Shown here in pieces: positions 28,697 through 37,925 of a stretch of DNA of 64,000 nt. Location of the stretch: the NCBI RefSeq assembly GCF_932276165.1, contig NC_063997.1, positions 7,512,001 through 7,576,000 on the forward strand, written 5' to 3'. The stretch's first letter is position 1; every line of letters begins with the position of its first letter. Made by a program: the position numbers and the translations under genes. The stretch comes from Plutella xylostella (lineage: Eukaryota > Arthropoda > Insecta > Lepidoptera > Plutellidae). The notes under the pieces are model-generated. The model did not search any database, had not been told where the DNA came from, and saw only the letters and a list, made by a program, of their open reading frames with translations.

Positions 28697-29188
28697 TTAA
28701 GAGCTACACATAGTCTTTGTAATTTTTTTCACTAGGTTTTCCGTCATGTCTATTATCTCATCTACCGGATGCGTCACAACGTACTGTGCTTTTAGCACTA
28801 CACACTCACTGTCACTAGTACTGCTGTTCAGATCCACAACCTCAATTCTCACGAGCCGATGTCCTGGTCGCGGTGATTTGCTCATCACGTAAGAGGTTGT
28901 GTTGTCATCCTCCGCCCGCCGTTTTCTGGACTGTCTGGCCGCAACACTTTTCTTTTTAGCGATGGTTCTCTCTGGGCTTGGCGGCCGCACCTCTTCAACA
29001 TCGCTGTCGAACCATACTTGTCCGCACTGCAGGTGGTCGAACGAATGCGGCGTACCTAACCCGTATGGGCTAGATTCATTCAGGATCTGGAAAGAAAGAA
29101 AAAATATTAAATAATTGTCCACCATAACTCTCGAGCACTTTACATTCAAATATTCGAAAAGAAATAGATAACTTACCGATTGTGACAT
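28697..29188 (-). CDS. Spliced Maverick gene A: small nuclear-type protein of unknown function
   Basis: I read two exons on the minus strand. Exon 1 (29188-29177) encodes only MSQS, then donor GTAAGT. A 90-base intron with pyrimidine tract and acceptor TTTCTTTCTTTCCAG follows, then exon 2 (29086-28697) in phase 0. The product is 133 residues, beginning MSQSILNESSPYG. The unspliced frame is also open, but strong consensus sites favour splicing. It has DHLQCGQVWFDSDVEE (a near-miss of an LxCxE motif followed by acids), a bipartite NLS-like KKKSVAARQSRKRR and SDSEC. Its composition is more GC-rich than the virion genes. No enzymatic domain is seen; a regulatory or host-interaction role is inference. 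Confidence 0.65.
   Translation of the reverse strand: MSQSVSYLFLFEYLNVKCSRVMVDNYLIFFLSFQILNESSPYGLGTPHSFDHLQCGQVWFDSDVEEVRPPSPERTIAKKKSVAARQSRKRRAEDDNTTSYVMSKSPRPGHRLVRIEVVDLNSSTSDSECVVLKAQYVVTHPVDEIIDMTENLVKKITKTMCSS
29087..29176 (-). other. Predicted 90-bp intron of Maverick gene A
   Basis: On the minus strand it starts GTAAGTTATC and ends TTTCTTTCTTTCCAG, with a long pyrimidine tract. The exon junction keeps frame (TCG|ATC). Confidence 0.65.
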
Positions 29189-29265
29189 TTTGCAGAGTTT
29201 TGTTTGAGAATGGTCCGAGTCTTAACAGTGAGGTGCTCGTGCGCAGCGGTGGTAGTAGAGTGAAA

Positions 29266-29694
29266 GAAACATAATGAAAATGCAACATCGAAAATTTAAA
29301 AACATCATGCTATCTTTTTCACACTTACCCAAAAGGTTGCGCTGCACTTTACGCAGTAGCCACGTGTTGTGAAACATAATGAAAATGCAACATCGACAAT
29401 TTGAAGACATCATGCTATCTTTTTCACACTTACACAAATGTTTGCGCTGCACTTTACGCAGTAGCTACGTGTTGTGAAACATAATGAAAATGCAACATCG
29501 ACAATTTGAAAACATCATGCTATCTTTTTCACACTTACGCAAATGTTTGCGCTGCACTTTACGCAGTAGCCACGTGTTGTGAAACATAATGAAAATGCAA
29601 CATCGGCAATTTGAAAACATCATGCTATCTTTTTCACACTTACACAAATGTTTGCGATGCACTTTATGTAGGTCGATGCAGTAACCACGTGTTG
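29266..29694. repeat. Four tandem 105-bp repeats upstream of gene A
   Basis: Units start at 29266, 29371, 29476 and 29581 (gaaacataatgaaaatgcaac) with an exact 105-base period; the last unit is about ten bases longer. Each unit contains atgctatctttttcacactt, a CACGTG E-box near its right end (TACGTG in unit 2) and, read on the minus strand, a GTAAGTG donor-like site. The array lies 80 bases upstream of the ATG of gene A, between it and the end of polB. Because 105 is divisible by three, minus-strand frames stay open through several units. Confidence 0.92.
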
Positions 29695-30069
29695 TGTAGA
29701 CTTGGCTTTTCTATGAATATTTCAAGCAATAATACTTACTTTTTAGGTGTGATTTATAAATAAAACAAAAGATCCCGTTATAATGTTATTTTATTTAAGA
29801 TAACATTAAAATTTAGCTTATAATCTATTTAAACAGGGTACAACTTATTGGTACAATCAAAAGTATTGCAGTGCAATCAATAAAAGTATTGAAATAATAA
29901 AAGTCAAATATAAACATATTATACAAAGTAGAATAGATAAGTAAACTTTAACTCTGTCTTCATCCCTCAGCCATTTAAAATTAAAAACATGTGTCTAACC
30001 TAACTTAACAATGCTAATTAATTCAACAGATTATGTAAATTACTTGTTATTAGTATGTAATATTATCAA
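29695..30069. other. Intergenic between the tandem repeats and the polB stop
   Basis: AT-rich. It holds several minus-strand AATAAA-like sites near 29755-29800 that could end the polB transcript. No gene is seen. Confidence 0.5.
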
Positions 30070-33000
30070 CTAAAATATATATTTGCTACCCCAAGCTGTC
30101 GTACTAATTTTATCACCACGTATCATTTTTTTATCATCGTTGTGTGATAGAGCCACCTTATTTATGCTTCTCGTAAACAATTGGTGACGGATTGATCTAA
30201 ACAAAATGTTTCTTCTGCGGATGACGTTATTTTCGAGAAGTACAGATTTATAGTCTAAATGAGTTAAATCCCTCATTACACTTGATTTTACACCTTTCGC
30301 TTTTTTTATAACCCTATCCTGAGTTTTAATACAGTACATTTTAGATCTCAGACCCACAAATTCTGTTATTATTCGTCCACCCATTTCATCCTTGAACAGA
30401 CCTGGCACCTTTTTGTTGATCAAAGGTAGACCGTATTCATTCTGAATGTTGTAATTGCTTGTATCAAAATATTTGATGAAATGAGTTTTCAAATCTTGAT
30501 AAAAATCATTACTTTTTATGGCATAAATAAAACTATCAGTGTCTGTGTAGCACATTTTAACCCTATCTTGGTAATATGGCTTTACAATATTATAATGAAA
30601 GTTGTACATGTGTGTTTTAGATAGCTCAAGTACTGTAAACCCAATATATATCGGTTTATCATAAACAATTTTCTTTGGTTTCATTTGAATGGCTACTAAA
30701 TTCTCACTAAAAATGGAAACGCTATGGAAACGAGGGTTCGCAATAAGTCTATTGGCTTGCAATTTTTTTTTTGTTTTGTTATTTGTATCATTCCATTGCT
30801 TCACCAAATGCACAGTGACCCTAGATTCGTTATTTTCTAATGTTTTTCCGAATACTGAGTTATTCAAAAGTTTAAAGAAATCTTGTTCAAACACCGATTT
30901 AGCTTCTTGTCGAAGTTTTGTGTTGAGCTCAATATATGATTTGAGATATGGACTTTGTTTAAATGTGATAACGCGATGAATTTTTTGAAGAAGTAAACCA
31001 TGGTCTAAGCATGTTTTCAAATGTCTGTAGTGAATCACATAATTGTATTTATCGTATAAATTAGGAATTAACTTTTTAGTTTTACCTCCGGGTGGGATGC
31101 ATTTTTCGGGACAAAATGGTAAATCATCATGTTCACCATGCAAGTGATGAGGATAAGCCAAATCTACTTCAAGTATGTAACCATAATCCGCATCGTCGTC
31201 CACTAACGAAACGTCAAGTTTATCTATTTCACATTGGTTGAGGAATCTGAAATTGGATTCAGGCAAACTTTGACACATGCTGTGTCCATATAAATTATTG
31301 CAATCTATATAAACGATGTGTGAATCTTGTTGTGAAGGGTCATAATCTAGCACGAATTTATGGTTTGCCTTCACATATCTATGGGAACACATAACTATTC
31401 CTCCTCTTATACCACTTTGAATCATTCGAATCATAGATAGATCATTCAAGAGTTCGAGTTTAACGCCTGTATGGATCATCATTGCATCAAATGACAATTG
31501 AGGTGCGGTGATGAAATGTGCGGGATCTAACTGATAATGCTGTTTACATGTTTTACGAAATTTTTCAAAAATATCAGACAAAATTAACACATCGGTTTTG
31601 AGATATAAATCCGTGTAGTCACCCATGGTTTGAATTCGGAACTGATTCCAAACTGATTGGGCGTGTTCATAATCTTCAGTTGAAATGTCTTCATTGGTTA
31701 AGACATTATAAAAGTTTGACTTTGAAGGTAGACTATCTTCTAAATAAGTCTCCCAACTAGTCATGTAATTGTATGGGTATACACCCTTTCGCGTCAAAAG
31801 ACAAAAATCTTTTTCTGCTGGAAAATGTTTTTTAAGGCAGTGAAAATCGTCTTGCGTCAATGTTTTAGCCAACTTTCCCAAGCTAGTTCCCAAAAATTTT
31901 AGTGAATCTGCAAATCGCAGACGAATATGATCTCCATCACCAACAGGTAAAAACTTTGTGAATGAAATATAGTTTTCTTTAGTTTTTGGTATTAGTTGTA
32001 TCTTTCCAGGGATTTCACCAAGTTCCTTGATAAAAAGATGACAATCATAACCAGACAAGTTATGAAAAAAAATCGGAACGAATTTACTTAATTTGTACTG
32101 TAAATTACAATGAGCATGAGCTGCCCCGCGGTACTGAGCAGAGATATGACAGTGATCCCTAACTTTGTCATTCCAAAGCAAGTGTTTACAAATGTGACAA
32201 CGCGTTGCGTTTTGAAAATTTTCGCTGTCCGCCTCTGTGAAAATCATTGGTTTAGTGGTATTTAACATTTCATTAATTTTTTTACAATGATTTTGTAATG
32301 ATTGAACGAATTTGGAAACACAGTCCTCACCACGGTATGAAACAAATAGGTTTTGAGTTTCATCAATAGTGCAAATTATGTTGTATGCAAAAGCAATCGG
32401 TATATGATGGTGTAAATCAGTTGTAGTAGCAGTATTTGGGTTAGGATCACAACCGTGCACTGGCTGCAACATTGTTTCAAAGTCTGCATATATGACATAG
32501 GCCACATCTTGTTTTTTTTCATAATTTTTAAATTGGACAAATGAGCCTTTTTCTGGTAAAAAATAGGTCGGCTCACCGCAAACATGATTGTTCAACTCTT
32601 CTTGTGATCGGAAAAATGTGAAGCATACATCGCAAAAGAATATATTTCCGTGGTGCTTGGTAATTTGGCTTCTCACAAGGCGAGATAGATTTTTAATCAA
32701 ACAGTAATGAGATGAATTTTCGTTTTCGATTAGCAATAAATTAATGTGATTAATACCATCAGATTCAGATCGGTATAATGGTCCCTCAATTTTGTTGTCT
32801 TTTAAACCATAGACAAATATCGCAATATTAGGATTATTTTTCTCAAAAGTTGAGATGTCTGCGAAACTAATTGGAAAGTTCATGTTTTTGGTGTTCAACA
32901 CATTCTGAAAGTGTGGATACGATGATACGCGCTCAGGATGAGTCTTTGTTGGATTCAAAGCCGCCATAACACACCAGAGAAAACAGTACTCATCATTGTT

Positions 33001-33573
33001 TCGAATATTTAAGCATGCTTTTTTGTTCTTAATTAATTTAGGCAGAGCTATGTATTTGGACCCGCTTAGTGCTTCATATTTATTAATGTTTATATCAATG
33101 TGACAGTTGTTCAAAAATGACCAACCAGAATCCCTTTGCTGAAACGATTCCATTTTCTTAATCAAAATATTTTCAATTTCGGAGAAATATTTATTAAAAT
33201 CGTAATTAAAATGAAGAGGAATATTTTGGGTAGCAAAAGATTTTATATCTTGATTATCATTACTCATCATTATAAAATTTGCATAAAATTCAAAGTTTAC
33301 TTTGATACAAGTATGTTTTTGAAGTGATTGATCTAAAAGCGATTTTACTTTATTTTTTATGTTCATGAAAAATAAAGACGTAGAATAAAGCTCCTCACCC
33401 TCGGGCACAACTATTCTGTAAGTGACAATTCTACTTTGAAAAGCGGAATGAATTATATGTACACCATCATTTGTATCAATAACTAACTCGTTGGTCTTAT
33501 GTAAATTACTTCGCAAATGTCCAATCCACTTTCTCTTTTCAACGTTTACTTTACATACTGTGCAATATGGCAT
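30070..33573 (-). CDS. Maverick protein-primed family B DNA polymerase
   Basis: 1167 residues, uninterrupted. Residues 4-25 are a C2H2-like finger (CTVC...H...H), with another Cys/His cluster near 314-332. The exonuclease domain shows ADFETML (~363), FHNLSGYDCHLF (~503) and DLYLKTDVLILSD (~654). CHICKH...VRDHCH...YRGAAHAHCN (459-489) is an HNH/endonuclease VII-like insert typical of Polinton PolB. Polymerase motifs are VYIDCNNLYG (~754), LNNSVFGKTLEN (~903) and CYTDTDSFIY (~1008), then KKAKGVKSSV. It should replicate the linear element by protein priming from its ends. Lying between two spliced genes on the minus strand, it probably belongs to an early-type transcription unit. Confidence 0.97.
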   Translation of the reverse strand: MPYCTVCKVNVEKRKWIGHLRSNLHKTNELVIDTNDGVHIIHSAFQSRIVTYRIVVPEGEELYSTSLFFMNIKNKVKSLLDQSLQKHTCIKVNFEFYANFIMMSNDNQDIKSFATQNIPLHFNYDFNKYFSEIENILIKKMESFQQRDSGWSFLNNCHIDININKYEALSGSKYIALPKLIKNKKACLNIRNNDEYCFLWCVMAALNPTKTHPERVSSYPHFQNVLNTKNMNFPISFADISTFEKNNPNIAIFVYGLKDNKIEGPLYRSESDGINHINLLLIENENSSHYCLIKNLSRLVRSQITKHHGNIFFCDVCFTFFRSQEELNNHVCGEPTYFLPEKGSFVQFKNYEKKQDVAYVIYADFETMLQPVHGCDPNPNTATTTDLHHHIPIAFAYNIICTIDETQNLFVSYRGEDCVSKFVQSLQNHCKKINEMLNTTKPMIFTEADSENFQNATRCHICKHLLWNDKVRDHCHISAQYRGAAHAHCNLQYKLSKFVPIFFHNLSGYDCHLFIKELGEIPGKIQLIPKTKENYISFTKFLPVGDGDHIRLRFADSLKFLGTSLGKLAKTLTQDDFHCLKKHFPAEKDFCLLTRKGVYPYNYMTSWETYLEDSLPSKSNFYNVLTNEDISTEDYEHAQSVWNQFRIQTMGDYTDLYLKTDVLILSDIFEKFRKTCKQHYQLDPAHFITAPQLSFDAMMIHTGVKLELLNDLSMIRMIQSGIRGGIVMCSHRYVKANHKFVLDYDPSQQDSHIVYIDCNNLYGHSMCQSLPESNFRFLNQCEIDKLDVSLVDDDADYGYILEVDLAYPHHLHGEHDDLPFCPEKCIPPGGKTKKLIPNLYDKYNYVIHYRHLKTCLDHGLLLQKIHRVITFKQSPYLKSYIELNTKLRQEAKSVFEQDFFKLLNNSVFGKTLENNESRVTVHLVKQWNDTNNKTKKKLQANRLIANPRFHSVSIFSENLVAIQMKPKKIVYDKPIYIGFTVLELSKTHMYNFHYNIVKPYYQDRVKMCYTDTDSFIYAIKSNDFYQDLKTHFIKYFDTSNYNIQNEYGLPLINKKVPGLFKDEMGGRIITEFVGLRSKMYCIKTQDRVIKKAKGVKSSVMRDLTHLDYKSVLLENNVIRRRNILFRSIRHQLFTRSINKVALSHNDDKKMIRGDKISTTAWGSKYIF

Positions 33574-33650
33574 TTTGTAATCTGTTGAATTAACTAACTA
33601 AAAATATAATCTAGCTAACAGGGACGTAACGAGAGGTTTGAGGTAAGTGG

Positions 33651-33816
33651 GTCTAGTACGGGTTTGTTAGAAACTATAAAAGTTTACGTTTTCTCGCATA
33701 CAAAGTGACGGCTCTAGAGGAAACTATCATGCAACTTTTGTCAAATAATGTATGCAGATGACAGAAGAAAAAGTAAACTTTTATAGTTTTAAAAAATTGC
33801 AAATCCTGTACTAGAC
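33651..33816. mobile_element. MITE inserted upstream of polB
   Basis: Inverted ends gtctagtac...aactataaaagtttac pair with gtaaacttttatagtt...gtactagac. It is about 166 bp with no coding content, and lies 78 bases upstream of the polB ATG. The outer ctagtacggg also begins the palindromic MITE family seen at 36632, 49794 and 56351, though the interior differs. Confidence 0.7.
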
Positions 33817-33912
33817 GTACAGTATAAGGTTAAAAATGCAAGTACTGAATCTAAAAGCAACTTTCATAGGAACTATCTACTTAAAAAATCGAACTAAAAT
33901 AAGACCATTAGA

Positions 33913-33950
33913 CCTTACCTTACCTTACCTTACCTTGCCTTACCTTTATA
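33913..33950. repeat. (CCTTA)n microsatellite
   Basis: Five or more units of ccttac(c) are followed by a degenerate tract (tttacctttacc) to about 34010, in the spacer between polB and gene B. Confidence 0.8.
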
Positions 33951-34098
33951 GTTATACCTTATACCTTTACCTACTCCTACTCTAATTTTACTTTTACCTT
34001 TACCAATTTAATAATTCAGCTATATTAAACAAAACAATAATAATAACGGGAATAACTAGGAAAAAATATATTTTATTAGATGTAGATTATTAAAAAGG

Positions 34099-35355
34099 TT
34101 ATGCTTCTTTAAATTTAATTGTATCCGGGTTATAAAACGACGGCGTGCTGTCGCTGAAGAGGTTGCTCGCCTCCTTCACAAATCGATGCAGCAACTTCCA
34201 CTGCGGCGACCCGTCTTCCACGTAGGTGTTGAGCCGCAGCAAGGCCTTGGTCCAGCGGGTGTCCTTCGGCGCGTCCTCAGCGTCACGCCGCGCGTAAACT
34301 TTCACCTCCACGTAAAAGTCGCCCGACGTGTTTGCTACACGTCGCTGGTTCCCGTTGGCCACGCGGTTTACGACGAAGGATGGCAGCGTCTTGTTCTGCG
34401 CCAACACTTCGTCCTCGTCGTTGCACAACCCGAAAATATCAATCGTGTGCAGTTTCTTCTTCTGCGCTCTGTGAAATAAAAAATATCAAGATTAATTTGG
34501 TAATCCACTAGATAAATAAATAAGGTTGTCTTACACGAAAAACAACACTATACACAGGTCTTTGCATCTATTACACATGGTGTATACACCATACATACTT
34601 GATATCTAGATAGGTGAAGTAAACAATGCGACGCTGAACTGGCTAGGACACAAGTTTTAGATGATGCGAGCTTGCCCACCACCTACACCATTCCATCAAC
34701 TTAGTTGCTCTAATTCATCAGAAATACAAAGTCAATACGTGTGAACAGTGAGCAACAACAATATAAATTTAATTAATATCCCACACACAGGCATCCGACC
34801 TCAAATTATGCAGACCCAGTAAGATGTCAGTCAGCTGCTATACTTACACAAAAATACTTAGATAGAGAAACAAAAACCAGACCCAAGACAAACACAAATG
34901 CTCATGTTCATCAAACACGAATGTTTGTCTGGACGGGATTCGAACCCTCGCCCTCGTGCTCCGTAAGCAGGTTCACTAACTGCATGGTATACAACACAAC
35001 AACACTGTACTGAACTCTATTAATGTAAAGAGATTTAATTATTATAATTACCTTGGTGCGCTGCTTGAACTGGTCGATGCGGCGCTGGACTTCCTTTTGC
35101 TCGTCTGTTTCTTCTTTGCAGCAGCAACTGCAGCCTCGACGTGCGCGCCGACAACGGATTCGCACTCGGAGTCAGACCTGAAAAGCAAATGACAATTATA
35201 TTAGATATGTAAAAAATATTGTCAGCGATGGAGAGCAGATGAACTGAAATGAGGTTTATTTAGAATATTACATTTTCTAATTACATTAAAATGTAGGAAA
35301 CTGTTATAAAAATGGAAAGAGATAAATGAACATAGTAAAAAATACTTACTTACAT
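34099..35355 (-). CDS. Spliced Maverick gene B: small protein with start codon split by an intron
   Basis: I reconstruct three exons on the minus strand. Exon 1 ends at 35354 with ...AAAAATAAT and donor GTAAGTAAG. Exon 2 is 35177-35052 (acceptor cttttcag, donor gtaatt) and exon 3 is 34468-34099 (acceptor ttcacag, stop TAA). The A and T of the start codon come from exon 1 and the G from exon 2. The reading then runs MSDSECESVVGAHVEAA through a Lys/Ser-rich region (AKKKQTSKRKSS) into a globular C-terminus (TIDIFGLCNDEDE, SGDFYVEVKVYARRD, WKLLHRFVKEA). That is 165 residues, and all phases agree. Codon use is GC-rich, unlike the AT-rich virion genes. A minus-strand TATA box lies upstream. Function is unknown; nuclear localisation is plausible. 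Confidence 0.7.
34750..34990 (-). mobile_element. tRNA-derived SINE fragment in intron 2 of gene B
   Basis: The minus strand carries a B box gggttcgaatccc (34935-34947) in a tRNA-like head (gcttacggagcacgagg...), followed by a body rich in tgaacatgagcatttgtg. It lies inside the intron 34469-35051, so gene B tolerates it. Boundaries are approximate. Confidence 0.6.
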
Positions 35356-35580
35356 TATTTTTATGAGAGAAGTCGGTATTCAATCAGACTTCAGCGGCAG
35401 AGCAGACGACGGTGGTCGACAGCAGGGCAACAGCAGGGCAGGGGGGGCGGCGGCAGGGCAGGCGGGCGGCGACAGGGCGGGCGGGGCGGCGAGCGGCGGC
35501 GATGACGGAAGGCAGCGGCGGAGCAGGGGTATCGGTACCACAAAGCTCAACTGAAGATTCTTGGAGTCACGAAAATAATG
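35354..35580 (-). other. GC-rich 5' untranslated exon 1 of gene B
   Basis: About 225 bases from the presumed transcription start to the donor at 35353. The CCGCCCGCCCTGTCGCC-like composition is extreme for this AT-rich element. It has no in-frame upstream ATG leading into the gene. Confidence 0.5.
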
Positions 35581-35604
35581 AACGATGACGGCCGCCACCC
35601 ACTA

Positions 35605-35611
35605 TTTTATA
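35605..35611 (-). promoter_or_regulatory. TATA box of gene B
   Basis: The minus strand reads TATAAAATAG. About 28 bases downstream is an Inr-like TCATTA/TCATCG stretch (35576-35588). The spacing is canonical for an RNA polymerase II core promoter reading leftward into exon 1. Confidence 0.65.
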
Positions 35612-36326
35612 CAATCAAAAACTAAAACGTATGCAAAAAGAAATGTCGCGCGAAATTGAACTTAATTCAATTGTGGTTTTTGCCGCACGGGAGGGACGGC
35701 TTTTAATAATAATTGCTAACGAGCATGTTTCCATACCTAGGTATTTTCCATTTTACACGTGTGAACTCATTTTTTATTTAGTATCTAATATTTTTAGTAC
35801 TTACACCCTCTGTAAATTTTATTTAACAAAGGTATACATTGTACATAAGTTCCAAATAACTCATTGGTACATGGCCCAGGCATCAAACTCGAACTCTATC
35901 GTGAGAAGCGGGTGCGTTATAGGTTGAGCTACCAACCCTCTTATCATATGAATGCATTGGGTTTACATACATACATAATTATGGTCACGACTGTAAACCC
36001 CGAAGGGGTAGTTTATGTTTCTGCATTGAGTTTAAAACGCAGAAACTAATAAATAATAAATTAATTCTGATCATAGACTTAATTTTTATTAAACTATTTT
36101 TTCACTAAAAAACACACACACACACATCCCGTACAAGTCCACTGCTGAAAATTGGCATCCTCCAATACTGGAGGGTTTTTGTTATAATCTCCACGCTTGA
36201 CAGGTGGGTACAAAAAAACAGAAACATTAAGACCCGAGTGCAAATATCTGTGTTTAAACAAATATCTGCCCCGGCGGACGATCGAATCCGGGACCTTTGG
36301 TGGTAGTCAGAGTAATTTGACTTAGA

Positions 36327-36445
36327 CCATGTTTCACAATGTCTGGTTAGTGCCTACCTGCCACTCTCTTTTATAATTTTTTTGACACTGACACCATGTA
36401 TTTTATCCCACAGATAGTCACTAACCAGACATTGTGAAACAGGCC
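36327..36445. mobile_element. MITE with gtttcacaatgtctggttagtg ends
   Basis: 36331-36352 and 36419-36440 are exact inverted repeats (gtttcacaatgtctggttag plus tg). The ~66-base loop is AT-rich. CTTAG occurs just outside both ends (36321-36325, 36446-36450) and may be a target duplication. It lies within the right arm of the Maverick. Confidence 0.75.
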
Positions 36446-36631
36446 CTTAGATAAATAAATATAAATAATAAAGACCCAGTTATTTCACGCAATATTTACC
36501 TACTTTTCTATGGTGGATGACCACTCATCATAGAAAATCTAGTTTTGTGGGAGTCAGATAGTTTTTATCCTTTCACTGACCTTATTACTAAACTTCGCCA
36601 AATAATTATTTAATTATTTTTTCTCATAGCT

Positions 36632-36780
36632 TCAGAAGGGCTAGCACAGGGCGCAATTTTAAGACCTGACATAAGTTTTGCATCGCGCTCACTCACATCG
36701 CGCAGCCTCAAGGGCGAGCGCGACGGAGAACTTTTGTCGCGTCTTAAATACTCCATACTAGTCCTTCTGATATGTGTTTT
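36632..36780. mobile_element. Palindromic MITE family, copy 1 (inside the Maverick)
   Basis: Ends tcagaagg.ctag pair as inverted repeats, followed inside by ttaagac(g/c)..gac and the core gcatcgcgctcactcacatc gcgcagcctcaag.gcgagcg. Copies 2 and 3 lie at 49794 and 56351. The copy is non-coding; minus-strand frames through it are artefacts. Confidence 0.8.
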
Positions 36781-37165
36781 AGAATGGAACAAGGTACCGA
36801 TTCATGAGAACTGAATACCAAAACGAAAGTCATGAAGGGGTTGAGAGAATATTGAAGATTAACCGAAACCAAAATCTCGAGTCTTTAGTGTTAAAATTAA
36901 AATTTCATACAAATCTATAGCTCAAATTAAACTGGGTGGTTATGTTAAGATTCAAATTACATTACTTTAGTTTTATAATTTTCTAAAACGATGCCAAGTC
37001 ACTCAGTTACCTACTGGCGGCTTTATGTGACATCCGATACCTGCGTTGATACTAGGTACCGACTTATGGGAAAGAAATCAAATACTTACACAATGAAAAA
37101 GTTCCACTAATAAAATGCCGACACCAAACGATCTATTTTTTTTTATTTATAATATGTATCTATCT

Positions 37166-37266
37166 ACAGGGTGTTGCAACAGGGTATACTAACCCGAAAC
37201 CTACGTGTGCCGCACGGCACGGCGCGGCATGGCATACTTACCTACCCTTTTTGCAACACCCAGTAT
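37166..37266. mobile_element. Short TIR element with gggtgttgcaa ends
   Basis: acagggtgttgcaacagggtata pairs with taccctttttgcaacaccc. The same terminal words occur at 51215-51295 (gtataccctttttgcaac...) and, decayed, near 40090-40150 (ttgttcagattgaccccctgagtcac). This is a dispersed lepidopteran MITE family. Confidence 0.6.
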
Positions 37267-37925
37267 ATTGGCATTTTTCGGCACATCCAAAACCTGAGAA
37301 CAAATACCTACTTATCTATGATTAAACAAATACGGAGACCGAACCCACGACCCTCAACACAACAGTCAGTTCCTAACCACTGTGCCATCCGACTTAATGT
37401 AATTATTTGTATTTTTAAGACGTTGTATTTTTTATGAATGTCGTTAAGAACACTTATTCATATGCATACAGATATACCTCAAACAACATAAGTATTAAAA
37501 TTCACACTTAACATCCAACACCGAGATCAAACGCATATTGGTTATAAACAAATATCTGCTCCTTCTGAGATTCTAGCCAAGAATTCTCAACACTCTGACC
37601 AACTAGATTCATGTGTAGAGTCAGTCATAGACTGTGTGTGTTGTGTACATACCTACTGAAATTCCATTGCGATTGTGAATTAAATAATATAATATATGTA
37701 GTGTGCATGTAATGCAGGTAGGTACTTATCTAAAAATAACTAATCCTCATAATCAAAACGTTGGAAAGTGTACCCCACTCTGTATTAATAGCTAAGCCGT
37801 GCTAAGTTCTTTAAATTAAAAACGCATTGCGAAGTCTGTCACATTCCACATTTGCACCGTGTCGCCGCCGCCGTCTGATAATGAATTACCGGGAAGGCAT
37901 GAAATAGCGAGCGACGACGACGCGC

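Larger units (their letters stand above)
35612..37925. other. Gene-poor right arm of the Maverick with SINE and MITE debris
   Basis: No credible gene. Recognisable items are SINE-like tRNA B-box fragments near 35880-35935, 36250-36310 (gacgatcgaatccgggacc), 37330-37395 (gaacccacgaccctc) and 37510-37600. There is also a LINE-tail-like block at 36130-36215, MITEs listed separately, and a short GC-rich block at 37855-37925. Confidence 0.55.

Noticed and set aside
29266..29694. CRISPR-like array
   Set aside because: Whole 105-base units are repeated without unique spacers, and the genome is eukaryotic.
33913..33950. Telomere-like repeat
   Set aside because: The unit is CCTTA, not the insect telomere CCTAA/TTAGG, and the run is short and inside the Maverick.
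34935..34947. tRNA gene on the minus strand
   Set aside because: A B box is present, but the sequence lacks a full cloverleaf and continues into a SINE body.
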